A DNA stretch of 14,950 nt from Candidatus Pacearchaeota archaeon (GCA_002688875.1 NZDU01000024.1:6586-21535); one strand, 5' to 3'. Numbered from the stretch's first letter, positions 1 through 6,960 are shown. Translations and numbers: made by a program. Notes: generated from the sequence alone by a model not told the origin.

Positions 1-30
1 GTATCTTCTTTTGCTTTGAATTTGTCTCAT
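1..30 (-). CDS. Start of a leftward gene, cut by window edge
   Basis: On the - strand an ATG at 30-28 opens a frame reading MRQIQSKRRY to the window edge with no stop. A TATA-like element (CTATATTAAT on the - strand, 60-51) is centred about 25 bases upstream of the ATG, the same spacing seen for most genes here, which is the main reason for calling it. Only ten codons are visible, so the product cannot be named; the visible part is basic. Confidence 0.4.
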   Translation of the reverse strand, partial: MRQIQSKRRY

Positions 31-50
31 AATTATGTCTGTTTGAAAGT

Positions 51-60
51 ATTAATATAG
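51..60 (-). promoter_or_regulatory. TATA-like box for the edge gene
   Basis: The - strand reads CTATATTAAT, centred about 25 bases before the ATG at position 30. This predicts a leaderless transcript for the truncated gene. Confidence 0.4.
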
Positions 61-92
61 ATTTATGTTCCAAAAAGAGGGTTTTGTATTGT

Positions 93-1337
93 TTAATCCC
101 AGCTTACTTTTTTGTTGAAGACGACGTAAATAATCGAGACTACCCACCATATTCCAAATAAAACTGCGAAAAATATTAGGAATAATGGTAAATTTATAAG
201 CAGAGATTCTGATCGGTTTATTTTTTTTGATGCGTATCTGAGGTAGACTAATATTACTATGAAGAAAAGTAAGAGGAAGAGTAATGGGGTGTTTGAGATT
301 ATTTGAAAGAATATTCTTTCTATTAAGTATGAATTAATTTCAAATTGGTTTAGTATTTCGAAGTTTATGCTTTTATAATAAAGTATTTCTTTGATGGATT
401 TGACGGTCATTTTATATGAGTAATATATGATCATGAAAACTGATATGAAGATGCTGATCCAGGCTATGGGGAGAACGAAAAGGCCCATGTCGCCGTATTC
501 TTTTCCGAAAAGTTTCCGGTACTTTAACATGTTTCTTAGTAGGCCTGCGTACCATCTTCTTCTTTGTTTTAATAAATCTAAGAACGTTCTTGGGGGAATT
601 GTAAATGCTGGAGCTTCTGGGGCGTTTTCTATTTTGTATTTGTAGTATTGGATTCTTAGTGCCATCTCTAAATCTTCGGTGATGTTGTCTTCATCGTATC
701 CGCCATGTTTATCGAAAAATGATTTTCTGTATGCTGAGAAAGCTCCGGGAGTTATGTGAATTGCATTAAGTGCTGCGAAGGTTTTTCTTAGAAATAATCC
801 GGTTAGATATTCTATGCTTTGGATTCTTTGAATGAGAGTTTTAGTTTCACGAGTTACCATCGCTGGAGTTACTGATGTGACCTCTGGGTTTTTGAAATAT
901 CGGGTCATGTTTATTAGGCTATCTTTGTGGACAGTTGTATCTGCATCCATGGTGAAAATTATCTCGCCTTTTGATTCTTCTATGCCCCTGTTTAATGCCT
1001 TTCCCTTGCCACCATTAACTTTTTGTTTTAATATTTTTACTATGTCGCTTTTGTATTTTAAAGCATTCTCAAATGTTTTATCATTGCTCCCATCATCTAT
1101 AACTATTATTTCTAATTTGTTTTTTGGATAATTGGAGCTTAATATGGAATCTAGGGTTAGGGCTATTGTTTCGCCTTCGTTGAAAGCTGGAATAATAATT
1201 GAGACTAGAGGGAGTTCATTGTCTTTGAAAAAAGGTCTTTCTTTTTTTGAATCTGCTAGAAAAGTTAAGATATAGAAAGTTGTTGCGACTAATCCGATGT
1301 AGATTGATGTGTAGATTACATAAATGATAAAAGACAT
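93..1337 (-). CDS. Membrane-bound family 2 glycosyltransferase
   Basis: A 414-residue processive-type GT2 enzyme that should transfer sugars from an activated nucleotide-sugar donor to a growing polysaccharide or glycolipid at the inner face of the membrane. Residues 5-27 form an N-terminal membrane segment. The GT-A domain follows: VSIIIPAFNE (45-54), the IDDGS nucleotide-binding motif (80-84), the DAD metal-binding motif (131-133), the TED acid/base motif (220-222) and QRRRW (258-262), the Q-x-x-R-W signature of cellulose, hyaluronan and poly-GlcNAc synthases. About three further membrane segments lie near 286-308, 350-367 and 382-406. The set of catalytic motifs is complete, so it is probably active. 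Donor and product cannot be told from sequence. It is a single gene, divergent from the secreted protein at 1442, with no capsule or biofilm partners visible. The family call is firm; the specific function is open. Confidence 0.93.
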   Translation of the reverse strand: MSFIIYVIYTSIYIGLVATTFYILTFLADSKKERPFFKDNELPLVSIIIPAFNEGETIALTLDSILSSNYPKNKLEIIVIDDGSNDKTFENALKYKSDIVKILKQKVNGGKGKALNRGIEESKGEIIFTMDADTTVHKDSLINMTRYFKNPEVTSVTPAMVTRETKTLIQRIQSIEYLTGLFLRKTFAALNAIHITPGAFSAYRKSFFDKHGGYDEDNITEDLEMALRIQYYKYKIENAPEAPAFTIPPRTFLDLLKQRRRWYAGLLRNMLKYRKLFGKEYGDMGLFVLPIAWISIFISVFMIIYYSYKMTVKSIKEILYYKSINFEILNQFEINSYLIERIFFQIISNTPLLFLLLFFIVILVYLRYASKKINRSESLLINLPLFLIFFAVLFGIWWVVSIIYVVFNKKVSWD

Positions 1338-1357
1338 GAATGACTCTAGAAATGTTT

Positions 1358-1367
1358 GTTTATTAGT
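1358..1367 (-). promoter_or_regulatory. Weak TATA-like element for the glycosyltransferase
   Basis: The - strand reads ACTAATAAAC about 24 bases upstream of the ATG at 1337. It fits the local spacing but is a poor TATA match. Confidence 0.3.
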
Positions 1368-1407
1368 ATTGTTGTATTAGGGTAAATTTTAGGAAGGAAT
1401 AGAAATG

Positions 1408-1417
1408 TTTTTATATA
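1408..1417 (+). promoter_or_regulatory. TATA box for the secreted Cys-rich protein
   Basis: TTTTTATATA preceded by AGAAATG (a plausible BRE) is centred about 28 bases before the ATG at 1442. The predicted transcript is leaderless or nearly so. The same AAATGTTT-TATATA string recurs before the LamG gene at 13301-13313. Confidence 0.6.
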
Positions 1418-1441
1418 ATTAATTCTTATTTTTTATTAAAG

Positions 1442-2035
1442 ATGAGAGTTGAAATATGTTTGTTGGTGTTTTTGCAGATATTGGTTTTGGCTAGTTTGGT
1501 TTTTGCACAGAGTGGCTTTGAGGGGGAATTGAATTCGTTTGTTGGAGCTAATAGAGAATGCTCAAAATATCCGGAGAATACTATGTTAGATATTAATATT
1601 AATGAGAAGGTTGATATCTCTAAATTTATTGAGGAGTCTTGTCCTAATGGAATAGGGTTAGTGGATACATATGATTCTGAGTGGAATCCTCTTATTGAAT
1701 TTAAGGATGATGTATTTGTTTGTAATCTTGAGGAAGGATGTATTGCTGAAGTCTATTGTTGTCCCTATGATGAATGTGTTAATAATGAAGATTGCAGGAA
1801 TGCAGTTGGTGTTCTTTCTAGATGTACGGTGGCTAGTTGTGATGAATGGGGAGAAGGATACAGGTGTGATATTAATAGACTGACTGAAAAAAATATCTCT
1901 TATCAATATAATAGGTTTAATTATTGTACTGGAGTTAATTCATCTAATTATAATTATAAATTAGGTTTTGTAATGATTGTTATTATACTTGTAATAATTT
2001 ATTTTAATAGATCTAGATTGGTCGGGAAGAGATAG
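1442..2035 (+). CDS. Secreted cysteine-rich protein with C-terminal membrane anchor
   Basis: A 197-residue protein of no family I recognise. Residues 1-22 form a typical signal peptide with a hydrophobic core ending ...LVFAQ. The mature part carries twelve cysteines (40, 67, 94, 100, 106, 107, 112, 118, 128, 133, 142, 162), an even number clustered at 94-142, which suggests disulfide-bonded extracellular folding. A hydrophobic segment at about 174-188 followed by basic residues (NRSRLVGKR) looks like a membrane anchor with a cytoplasmic tail, giving type I topology with the Cys-rich domain outside. The ECVNNEDC stretch resembles short Cys-rich modules common in secreted DPANN proteins. It is transcribed alone from its own TATA box. 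A surface or adhesion role is inference. Confidence 0.8.
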   Translation: MRVEICLLVFLQILVLASLVFAQSGFEGELNSFVGANRECSKYPENTMLDININEKVDISKFIEESCPNGIGLVDTYDSEWNPLIEFKDDVFVCNLEEGCIAEVYCCPYDECVNNEDCRNAVGVLSRCTVASCDEWGEGYRCDINRLTEKNISYQYNRFNYCTGVNSSNYNYKLGFVMIVIILVIIYFNRSRLVGKR

Positions 2036-2048
2036 GAGAAATTATTTC

Positions 2049-2687
2049 TTAAGATGTATTGTTATTAGAGCCCTCGCTTTGCTCGGAATCTTCTGGACTT
2101 TCCAGAACAGCGGAGCTATTCTGTAAATCTGAGGAATCTTTGGATCCCTCTGGATCATCCAGGATTATTTTCTGATCCTGGAGATGAAAATAATCGAAAA
2201 AATCATCGCTTAGTTTGAGTTCTTTGGTGTGGCCTATCTTTTTGGCGGTTAAGAGTCCGATGGAGGTGAAGGTTTTGATGTGGTCGTAGGCTTTGTTTCC
2301 TCTGATTTTTATTATGACTGATTGTTTTACTGGTTGTTTGTAGGCTATTACTGCGAGGGTTTCTTGTTCGGCTTTTGTGAATTCACTGGAACCGGTTGCT
2401 AGTTTGTTGATCATGCTTACGTGTTCTTGGCCTACGTCCATTTTCCACATGTTATCTCTGTGAAGTATTTCGATTGCTGAATCGTTGTTTTGGTATCGAT
2501 CTATTAGTTTTTCGATTAGTTCTTTTAGCATTAATGGGTTTACGTCAGTTAGTAAAACGAGTTCTTGGAGAGTTAGGTATCTTGCTGAGAGGAATAGGGC
2601 TGCTTCAATCTTTTTTGTGTTTTCTAGGTCTGTTGATTCTTCTAATTCGGTTATTGTTTGTGAGGTTACTTGGTTTTGATCTTCCAT
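2049..2687 (-). CDS. scpB: Segregation and condensation protein B
   Basis: ScpB is the winged-helix kleisin-associated (kite) subunit that binds ScpA and helps Smc condense and separate chromosomes. The 212-residue protein has two tandem winged helices (about 27-85 and 104-168). The second opens with TKAEQETLAVIAYKQPVKQ and IKIRG (127-130), the ScpB signature in which bacterial members read ETLAIIAYRQP...IRGV. Residues 171-212 are an acidic, serine-rich, low-complexity tail that is probably disordered. ScpA and Smc are not in the window, so it must act with partners encoded elsewhere. It lies tail to tail with the secreted protein gene (13-base gap), and its ATG sits about 25 bases below a TTTAAA box, so the mRNA is probably leaderless. 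Confidence 0.92.
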   Translation of the reverse strand: MEDQNQVTSQTITELEESTDLENTKKIEAALFLSARYLTLQELVLLTDVNPLMLKELIEKLIDRYQNNDSAIEILHRDNMWKMDVGQEHVSMINKLATGSSEFTKAEQETLAVIAYKQPVKQSVIIKIRGNKAYDHIKTFTSIGLLTAKKIGHTKELKLSDDFFDYFHLQDQKIILDDPEGSKDSSDLQNSSAVLESPEDSEQSEGSNNNTS

Positions 2688-2709
2688 TGAATAGGGAATA
2701 ATCAGAGAG

Positions 2710-2720
2710 ATTTAAAGGTT
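2710..2720 (-). promoter_or_regulatory. TATA box for scpB
   Basis: The - strand reads AACCTTTAAAT, centred about 26 bases before the ATG at 2687. The ACCTTTAAAT core is shared with the promoter of the SLOG-like gene at 5177-5187. Confidence 0.6.
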
Positions 2721-2739
2721 TTGCCAATAGATTGATAAT

Positions 2740-2748
2740 GTTTAAATA
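2740..2748 (+). promoter_or_regulatory. TATA box for the HAD/yvcK-like operon
   Basis: GTTTAAATA predicts a start of transcription near 2770. The GTG at 2749 would then lie upstream of the mRNA, which favours the ATG at 2779 as the true start of the HAD gene. Confidence 0.6.
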
Positions 2749-2778
2749 GTGAAATGGGTGTTTACTAGGACTTGGAAA

Positions 2779-3444
2779 ATGGTGAAAATTAAAGCTATAA
2801 TATTTGATATGGATAATACTTTGCATGATGCGGAACATTTAAGTGAATTATCTATTCCTGAAGTTGTTCAAGAGATGATTGATCGTGGAGTGAAGATTTT
2901 GTTAGAAGAAGGTATTGAAAAATTTAGAGAACTTTTAAAAAATGATCCTAGAAATAAATTTGATAAATTAGCTGAAATGTATAGTCTTGAGAATAATGGT
3001 GAGATAATGGAGGCTGTAAAGTTTGTATATAAACATCCTCGCTTGGATAATATGAAGATTTTACCTGGAACGTTACCTGCTCTAAAAGAATTAAAAGGAA
3101 AATTTAGATTAGTATTATTAAGTCAAGGACAACCGGATAGTCAAAATAAAAGAATTGATGTCCTTGGGATTAGAGATTTTTTTGAATTTATATTAACTCC
3201 AATGACTGGTGAAAAGGCTAGGGCTTTTGATGAAGCACTTGGTAGATTAAATCTACATCCTGAAGAAATTTTCGTTGTTGGAGATAGAACTGATGGAGAG
3301 ATAAAAATAGCTAATGATTTGGGTATGAAGACAGTTAGATTTAGGTTTGGTAAGTACGGTAAATTGGAAGCTAGAGATGATAGTGAAAAGGCTGATTTTG
3401 AGATTAAAGATTTGAGAGAGTTGTTGGATATTGTAAATGAATAG
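2779..3444 (+). CDS. HAD-superfamily hydrolase (phosphatase type)
   Basis: A cytoplasmic Mg-dependent phosphohydrolase of the haloacid dehalogenase superfamily, 221 residues from the chosen ATG. Motif I is FDMDNT (D10 nucleophile, D12 general acid). Motif II is VLLSQG with the serine after the strand. Motif III is the lysine in GEKARAF, and motif IV is VVGDRTDGE, the acidic metal-binding pair. A helical cap lies between motifs I and II, as in the PGP/GPH-like subfamily. I chose ATG 2779 over an in-frame GTG at 2749 because MVKIKAIIFDMDNT is a normal HAD start and the TATA box predicts transcription beginning after 2749. The gene overlaps the next one by 8 bases, so the two are co-transcribed and probably coupled in translation. 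Codons are A/T-ending, unlike the G/T-ending codons of its operon partner. The substrate is unknown. Confidence 0.88.
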   Translation: MVKIKAIIFDMDNTLHDAEHLSELSIPEVVQEMIDRGVKILLEEGIEKFRELLKNDPRNKFDKLAEMYSLENNGEIMEAVKFVYKHPRLDNMKILPGTLPALKELKGKFRLVLLSQGQPDSQNKRIDVLGIRDFFEFILTPMTGEKARAFDEALGRLNLHPEEIFVVGDRTDGEIKIANDLGMKTVRFRFGKYGKLEARDDSEKADFEIKDLRELLDIVNE

Positions 3445-4444
3445 TGAGATTAGATGTGAGGGATTGAAGGTAGTTACGATTGGTGGGGGGAATGGGACGG
3501 CGGCTATACTTGAGGGGATGAAAAAGTATACGGATAATATTACTACGATTGTTGCGGTTACGGATACTGGGAGAAATACGGGGAGGATTCGGAAGGATTT
3601 GGAGGTTTTATCTCCTGGAGATACAAGGAATTGTTTAATTGCTTTGGCTAACTCTGAGAAGTTGATGTGTGATTTATTTCAGTATAGGTTTGATAATGGG
3701 CATTTGGAGGGTTATAGTTTTGGGAATTTATTTCTCGCAACTTTGACTAAACTTACTGGGAGTTTTGAGAAGGCTGTTGAGGAGGCAAGCAAGATATTGA
3801 AGTTGAAAGGTAAGGTGCTTCCTGCTACTTTTGATATGGTGAATCTTTGTGCGGAGTTGGAGGATGGTAGAGTGTTAAAAGAAGAGGATGAAATTATTGA
3901 TAGGCATAATCCTGAGGTTTATTTGAGGTCTCCCATAAAAAGGGTTTTTCATGAGCCAAAACCTAAGGTGAATCCTAAGGCCGTTGAGGCTATTAAAGAA
4001 GCGGATATTGTTGTTTTGTCTTCTGGGAGTTTGTTTACTAGTTTGATTGGGAATTTGTTGATAGAGGGAATGCGCGAGGCGCTTTATGAATCTGGGGCAA
4101 AGATAGTTTATGTTTGTAATATGATGACGCAGATTTCGCAGACTCATGAGTATAAGGCTAGTGATCATTTGAAGCAAGTTATCAATTATTTGAGGGAAAA
4201 GCCGGATTATGTTATTGTTAATACGAAGAATCCTGCTGGGCATTTGATTGAGGCGTATAAGAAGGAGCATTCTGGAGTTGTCGAGAATGATTTTGATAAT
4301 CTTGAGAAGATTGGTGTTAAGGTGATTGCGGAGGATGTTTTGGATGAAGGTGCTGAGAAGAAACCTTTATGGGAGAAGTTGGATTTGTTGAGGCATGATC
4401 CGGATAAGATTGCGAGGGTGTTGGTGGGGTTGGGGGGTTGTTAG
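3437..4444 (+). CDS. YvcK/CofD-like protein (UPF0052 family)
   Basis: A 335-residue Rossmann-like protein of the CofD/YvcK superfamily. CofD transfers phospholactate in coenzyme F420 synthesis; YvcK (GlmR) binds UDP-sugars and steers carbon into the cell envelope. The motifs fit YvcK best: TIGGGNGTAAIL (14-25), TDTGRNTGRIR (42-52, where YvcK has ADDGGSSGRLR), PGDTRNCLIALA (60-71) and GHLEGYSFGNLFLATLTKLTG (88-108). A role in nucleotide-sugar or envelope regulation is therefore more likely than F420 synthesis, and no other F420 gene is visible; this is inference. Translation begins inside the end of the HAD gene. Its TAG shares bases with the TAA of the convergent SLOG-like gene (4-base overlap). 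Its codons are strongly G/T-ending. Confidence 0.85.
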   Translation: MNSEIRCEGLKVVTIGGGNGTAAILEGMKKYTDNITTIVAVTDTGRNTGRIRKDLEVLSPGDTRNCLIALANSEKLMCDLFQYRFDNGHLEGYSFGNLFLATLTKLTGSFEKAVEEASKILKLKGKVLPATFDMVNLCAELEDGRVLKEEDEIIDRHNPEVYLRSPIKRVFHEPKPKVNPKAVEAIKEADIVVLSSGSLFTSLIGNLLIEGMREALYESGAKIVYVCNMMTQISQTHEYKASDHLKQVINYLREKPDYVIVNTKNPAGHLIEAYKKEHSGVVENDFDNLEKIGVKVIAEDVLDEGAEKKPLWEKLDLLRHDPDKIARVLVGLGGC

Positions 4445-5139
4445 GGAAGAGTTATGTCTAAGTTTCCTGAGTCTCTTAGGAGAGGATAGGTCTCAAGAAT
4501 ATTGATTGGCTCATTTAGACTAAATCCATTCAAGGCGTAATCTAATATCTTATGAGATTGATTCTTTTTAGTTTCTTTTATTTTTGGTCTTCTTAAATGT
4601 ACTTCTAGTACATCTCTTCTCAAAGCTTCCTGATAAGCTTGCCAAACTCCTTCTGAATCATTTACTTGATATGCGAAAAGTACATCTATTGGTTTGTGTT
4701 TTGAATCTCCTCTTATAACTCTTTTGTTTCTAGCGAAATAGCTTTGTTGGGTTACTTCTGTAAAACTCCTGCTCTCAGTTATTGCGTTTGGAAAAAGCTG
4801 TTTAACATATCCTAACTGTTCTTCTAACATATTATATTGGTGACTTGTTATCTCGCCCTCTTCGACACGTCTTTTGTAGTACTCTAAGTATATCTTTAGA
4901 GGTGTTGGGAGAAATATTTCTAGTTGTTTATTTGGGTTGGCTCTTCTTAAGACTATGTCTGTACCGATCCAGTCTCCTCCAAGAGCTCCTCCGAATCTAA
5001 AGACCGCATTATTTTCTTTATCTATTACGGGAACTAAATCATTACCAATAGCTTCAACTAATTTCTCGTCAATTGTTCTCCAGGATGCTGTAACTGCATA
5101 GACTCTTCCTTGATCTTGGTTTTTTCTAGATGATACCAT
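4441..5139 (-). CDS. SLOG/DprA-like Rossmann-fold nucleotide-binding protein
   Basis: A 232-residue protein I cannot assign to a named subfamily, but two segments look like the SLOG (Smf/DprA-LOG) superfamily. Residues about 47-60 read FRFGGALGGDWIGTD, matching the glycine-rich GGA-x-G-x-D loop that binds a nucleotide phosphate. Residues 133-172 contain YFARNKRVIRGD followed by DVLFAYQVNDSEGVWQAYQEAL, matching the R-N, D-x-hhh-hh and S-G-t-x-x-a-h-x-x-A pattern of the distal half of the fold. SLOG proteins bind or process nucleotide derivatives such as cADPR, nucleoside monophosphates or DNA. Here the conserved Thr of SGT is replaced by Val. The gene is divergent from the Nudix-like gene across a 152-base spacer and converges with the yvcK-like gene. 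Codons are A-ending, suggesting separate ancestry. Cytosolic; no membrane segments. Confidence 0.65.
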   Translation of the reverse strand: MVSSRKNQDQGRVYAVTASWRTIDEKLVEAIGNDLVPVIDKENNAVFRFGGALGGDWIGTDIVLRRANPNKQLEIFLPTPLKIYLEYYKRRVEEGEITSHQYNMLEEQLGYVKQLFPNAITESRSFTEVTQQSYFARNKRVIRGDSKHKPIDVLFAYQVNDSEGVWQAYQEALRRDVLEVHLRRPKIKETKKNQSHKILDYALNGFSLNEPINILETYPLLRDSGNLDITLP

Positions 5140-5176
5140 TTTATTTAAGTACTTATACTACTAGATTTTTCTCAGG

Positions 5177-5187
5177 TTATTTAAAGG
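5177..5187 (-). promoter_or_regulatory. TATA box for the SLOG-like gene
   Basis: The - strand reads CCTTTAAATAA, about 43 bases upstream of the ATG at 5139, predicting a leader of about 17 bases. A weaker GTATAAGTAC nearer the ATG is an alternative. Confidence 0.5.
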
Positions 5188-5212
5188 TTTTTATTTTGGT
5201 CTGATAGAAAAT

Positions 5213-5222
5213 ATTTTAAATA
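5213..5222 (+). promoter_or_regulatory. TATA box for the Nudix-like gene
   Basis: ATTTTAAATA, preceded by GAAA (BRE-like), predicts transcription starting near 5244. That is about 9 bases before an ATG at 5253 but about 48 bases before the first usable start of the Nudix frame. Confidence 0.55.
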
Positions 5223-5252
5223 TATGAGTGTTTTAATTGTTGTATAGTTTTC

Positions 5253-5291
5253 ATGAGACTACAAAACTTTATAAATGATTTAGACGACTAA
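5253..5291 (+). other. Twelve-codon ORF in frame with the Nudix-like gene
   Basis: ATG at 5253 reads MRLQNFINDLDD and stops at TAA 5289-5291. It is in the same frame as the Nudix-like gene, whose open frame begins with TTG on the very next codon. The ATG is where the TATA box predicts translation should begin. Either this was the original N-terminus and the TAA is a nonsense change bypassed by re-initiation, or it is a leader peptide. Confidence 0.4.
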
Positions 5292-5309
5292 TTGACGGTG
5301 TATTCTAAG

Positions 5310-5744
5310 ATGGTAGATGAGATCGACGAGGAAGGAACTGAAAAAGGACTTTTTTACATAACTACGTTAGGTATTATTTTTGATACTAGAACAAAGAAGA
5401 TTCTTATTGGAAGAAGGGAAGGTGACCCTTTGACTGAGGAACTTACTTGGAGTTTTCCAGGAGGTTCACCAGGTGATGGGATTGACTTGGAAAGAGGAGT
5501 TGAGATTGAAGTTGAGAGAAAAACAGGATTTAAAGTAAAAAATCTTGGATCTGTATTTTCAAGATTTTTTAAGGAAAACAAAAAAGTAATAATCATATAT
5601 TATCTTTGTGAAGTGGTTGGAGGTGAAGAAAGCGTAGGTGCTAGCTTTAAGGAATTGAGATGGGTAAAGCCCGAGGAATTAGAAAACTATTTTACAACAT
5701 CTCTAGATCCTAGGCTTATGGAATATCTATTACATTTAAGGTAA
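5310..5744 (+). CDS. Nudix-fold protein with degenerate Nudix box
   Basis: A 144-residue single-domain protein of the Nudix superfamily, whose active members hydrolyse nucleoside diphosphates linked to another group. The fold is recognisable: a LGIIFDTRTKKILIGRR strand pair (20-36), TWSFPGG entering the box (46-52), the box at 51-74, and a C-terminal LRWVKPEEL (the W-x-x-x-E-E pattern). The box keeps its length and its TGF end, but key positions differ. The R-E-U-x-E-E core reads I66-E67-V-E-R70-K71, so the arginine and the metal-binding EE pair are lost, and the early glutamate is G55. It may therefore bind a ligand without cleaving it; that is inference. The start is uncertain: TTG 5292 (150 residues) and ATG 5310 are both open, and an in-frame TAA separates them from the promoter-proximal ATG at 5253. 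It ends 3 bases from the convergent aRF1 gene. Confidence 0.78.
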   Translation: MVDEIDEEGTEKGLFYITTLGIIFDTRTKKILIGRREGDPLTEELTWSFPGGSPGDGIDLERGVEIEVERKTGFKVKNLGSVFSRFFKENKKVIIIYYLCEVVGGEESVGASFKELRWVKPEELENYFTTSLDPRLMEYLLHLR

Positions 5745-5747
5745 TCT

Positions 5748-6845
5748 TTATTTAATTTTAAATCTCAAAATAGCTCCGATACCGCCGAGGTTGAAGAATT
5801 GTTTGCCTTCGTCTGTGTCCATTGAGATTAATTCGGTTTTTACTGCAGTTTCTGTGGCTTTTTTTTCTAGGTCTCTTATTAGTTTTTTATCGAGTTTTTT
5901 TGAGAGGAATAGTTTGTCAACTGCTCCGATTTTTAGTGCGCTTTCTACTGGTGATTGGCCGTAGGCTGTTTTGTCTTTGTCTTTTCCTAAAAGGTTGAAG
6001 AAATCTTCCATGAGTTTTTTTTCTTGGTATATTTCTTGTTTGGCTAGAACGTCTGCTGAGTCTTCTACTAGAAGTTTAAGGCCGTGTTCGTCGGCGTAAC
6101 CGATGTCTTTGACGGCTATTACTTTTTCTTTTAGTTCTGTAACTAATTGGCCTTCCTTAAGAAAGTCTTCTTTTGTTGGTCCGGGGCCTCCGACTAATAT
6201 TCCTTTTAATTCTTTTAGATGGAAGAATTCGGTTTTTGCTACTTCGGCTATTTTTCTGAAGAATTCTTTTGCCATGTTGTCTCTGATTCTTGAGTATCTT
6301 GCGGCTGATTGACCTCCCTTGTTTGTTTTTCCTGGGATGAATGATTCGAAGTTTTGTAGAACTTTTATTTTTTTTCCTATTAATAATCCTAGAGTTGCTT
6401 CGTTTCTTTCTATGACTATTAGCCCGAATACTTCTTTGACCTCTAGCATTTCTTCTAACGGATCGATGACGAAGGTTTGATCACATCTGTATAATCTGAC
6501 TCCGAGTTCTTCTGGGGGTTCGAAAGCTTCTGCGATGAAGTCGCTTTGCCCTTCAACTTTGGAAACGTTTCCTGCGAAAAGAGCCACTCCGTTTTTTGGG
6601 GCTTGTTTCATTCCTTTTGTGATTCTTATTAAAGATTCTAGAGCTTCTTGGACATTCTTTTTGGTTGAGGTTGATTTTATATTTGCGGCGGTTGACTTTT
6701 CTGATTCCATTTGTTTTGTTATAAGATTTATATCAAATCCGGCAGGTACGTAAACCGTAATAAGCTCGGTGTGCCTAGCTCTGTAATCTTTGATTTTTTT
6801 AGCAAAATCTTCTAGGTCTGTTTTTTGTTTTTCGTCTAATGCCAT
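5748..6845 (-). CDS. prf1: Peptide chain release factor aRF1
   Basis: Archaeal class I release factor, which reads stop codons in the ribosomal A site and triggers release of the finished protein. Residues counted from ATG 6845 (365 in total): the N domain holds NIKS (55-58) and YRCDQTF (119-125), the YxCxxxF element, which together recognise all three stops; the middle domain holds GGQ (177-179) within NKGGQSAARYSRIR; the C domain, which contacts aRF3/aEF1A and ABCE1, runs from about 250 to the end. Slightly shorter than typical archaeal members (about 400). I chose the ATG at 6845 rather than an in-frame TTG four codons upstream because MALDEKQ fits the family start. Its upstream region is unusual for this window, with predicted TATA boxes 70-95 bases away and hairpin-forming sequence between. 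Single copy here and surely essential. Confidence 0.96.
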   Translation of the reverse strand: MALDEKQKTDLEDFAKKIKDYRARHTELITVYVPAGFDINLITKQMESEKSTAANIKSTSTKKNVQEALESLIRITKGMKQAPKNGVALFAGNVSKVEGQSDFIAEAFEPPEELGVRLYRCDQTFVIDPLEEMLEVKEVFGLIVIERNEATLGLLIGKKIKVLQNFESFIPGKTNKGGQSAARYSRIRDNMAKEFFRKIAEVAKTEFFHLKELKGILVGGPGPTKEDFLKEGQLVTELKEKVIAVKDIGYADEHGLKLLVEDSADVLAKQEIYQEKKLMEDFFNLLGKDKDKTAYGQSPVESALKIGAVDKLFLSKKLDKKLIRDLEKKATETAVKTELISMDTDEGKQFFNLGGIGAILRFKIK

Positions 6846-6850
6846 ATTCC

Positions 6851-6914
6851 AGGACAACTACGTTTTCCTAGAAGCAACCTTTCCTTAGATTGCTGCTTCG
6901 CAGTCGTTTCCTCC
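6851..6914 (-). promoter_or_regulatory. Possible structured 5' leader of aRF1
   Basis: On the - strand the bases before the aRF1 ATG can form GAAGCAGC (6899-6892) paired with GTTGCTTC (6878-6871), eight pairs with one G-U and a 13-base loop. The alternative hairpin CTGC-GAA-GCAG (6905?-6895 region) uses some of the same bases, and an outer stem AGGA..CGAC with GTTGTCCT (6858-6851) could close the leader. GGAGG at 6914-6910 is a strong Shine-Dalgarno-like string, followed six bases later by a CTG-initiated 11-codon frame ending in TAG. Regulation by this leader is a hypothesis. Confidence 0.35.
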
Positions 6915-6935
6915 TTATATAGAATAAGGGAGATG

Positions 6936-6944
6936 TTTTTATAG
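6936..6944 (-). promoter_or_regulatory. Upstream TATA candidate for aRF1
   Basis: The - strand reads CTATAAAAA. It would start transcription near 6914-6918 and include the whole foldable leader (about 70 bases). A second candidate, TATATAAGG at 6921-6913, would start near 6892 and leave about 47 bases of leader, cutting into the hairpin. Confidence 0.4.
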
Positions 6945-6960
6945 TTATTGTAATTATTTG

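Noticed and set aside
2037..2049. AGAAA-TTA-TTTCT palindrome between the secreted-protein gene and scpB as a bidirectional terminator
   Set aside because: Five AT-rich pairs only and no clear T-run; too weak to call.
2749..2778. GTG start giving a ten-residue longer HAD protein
   Set aside because: The added residues are not HAD-like, and the TATA box at 2740-2748 predicts transcription beginning after this codon.
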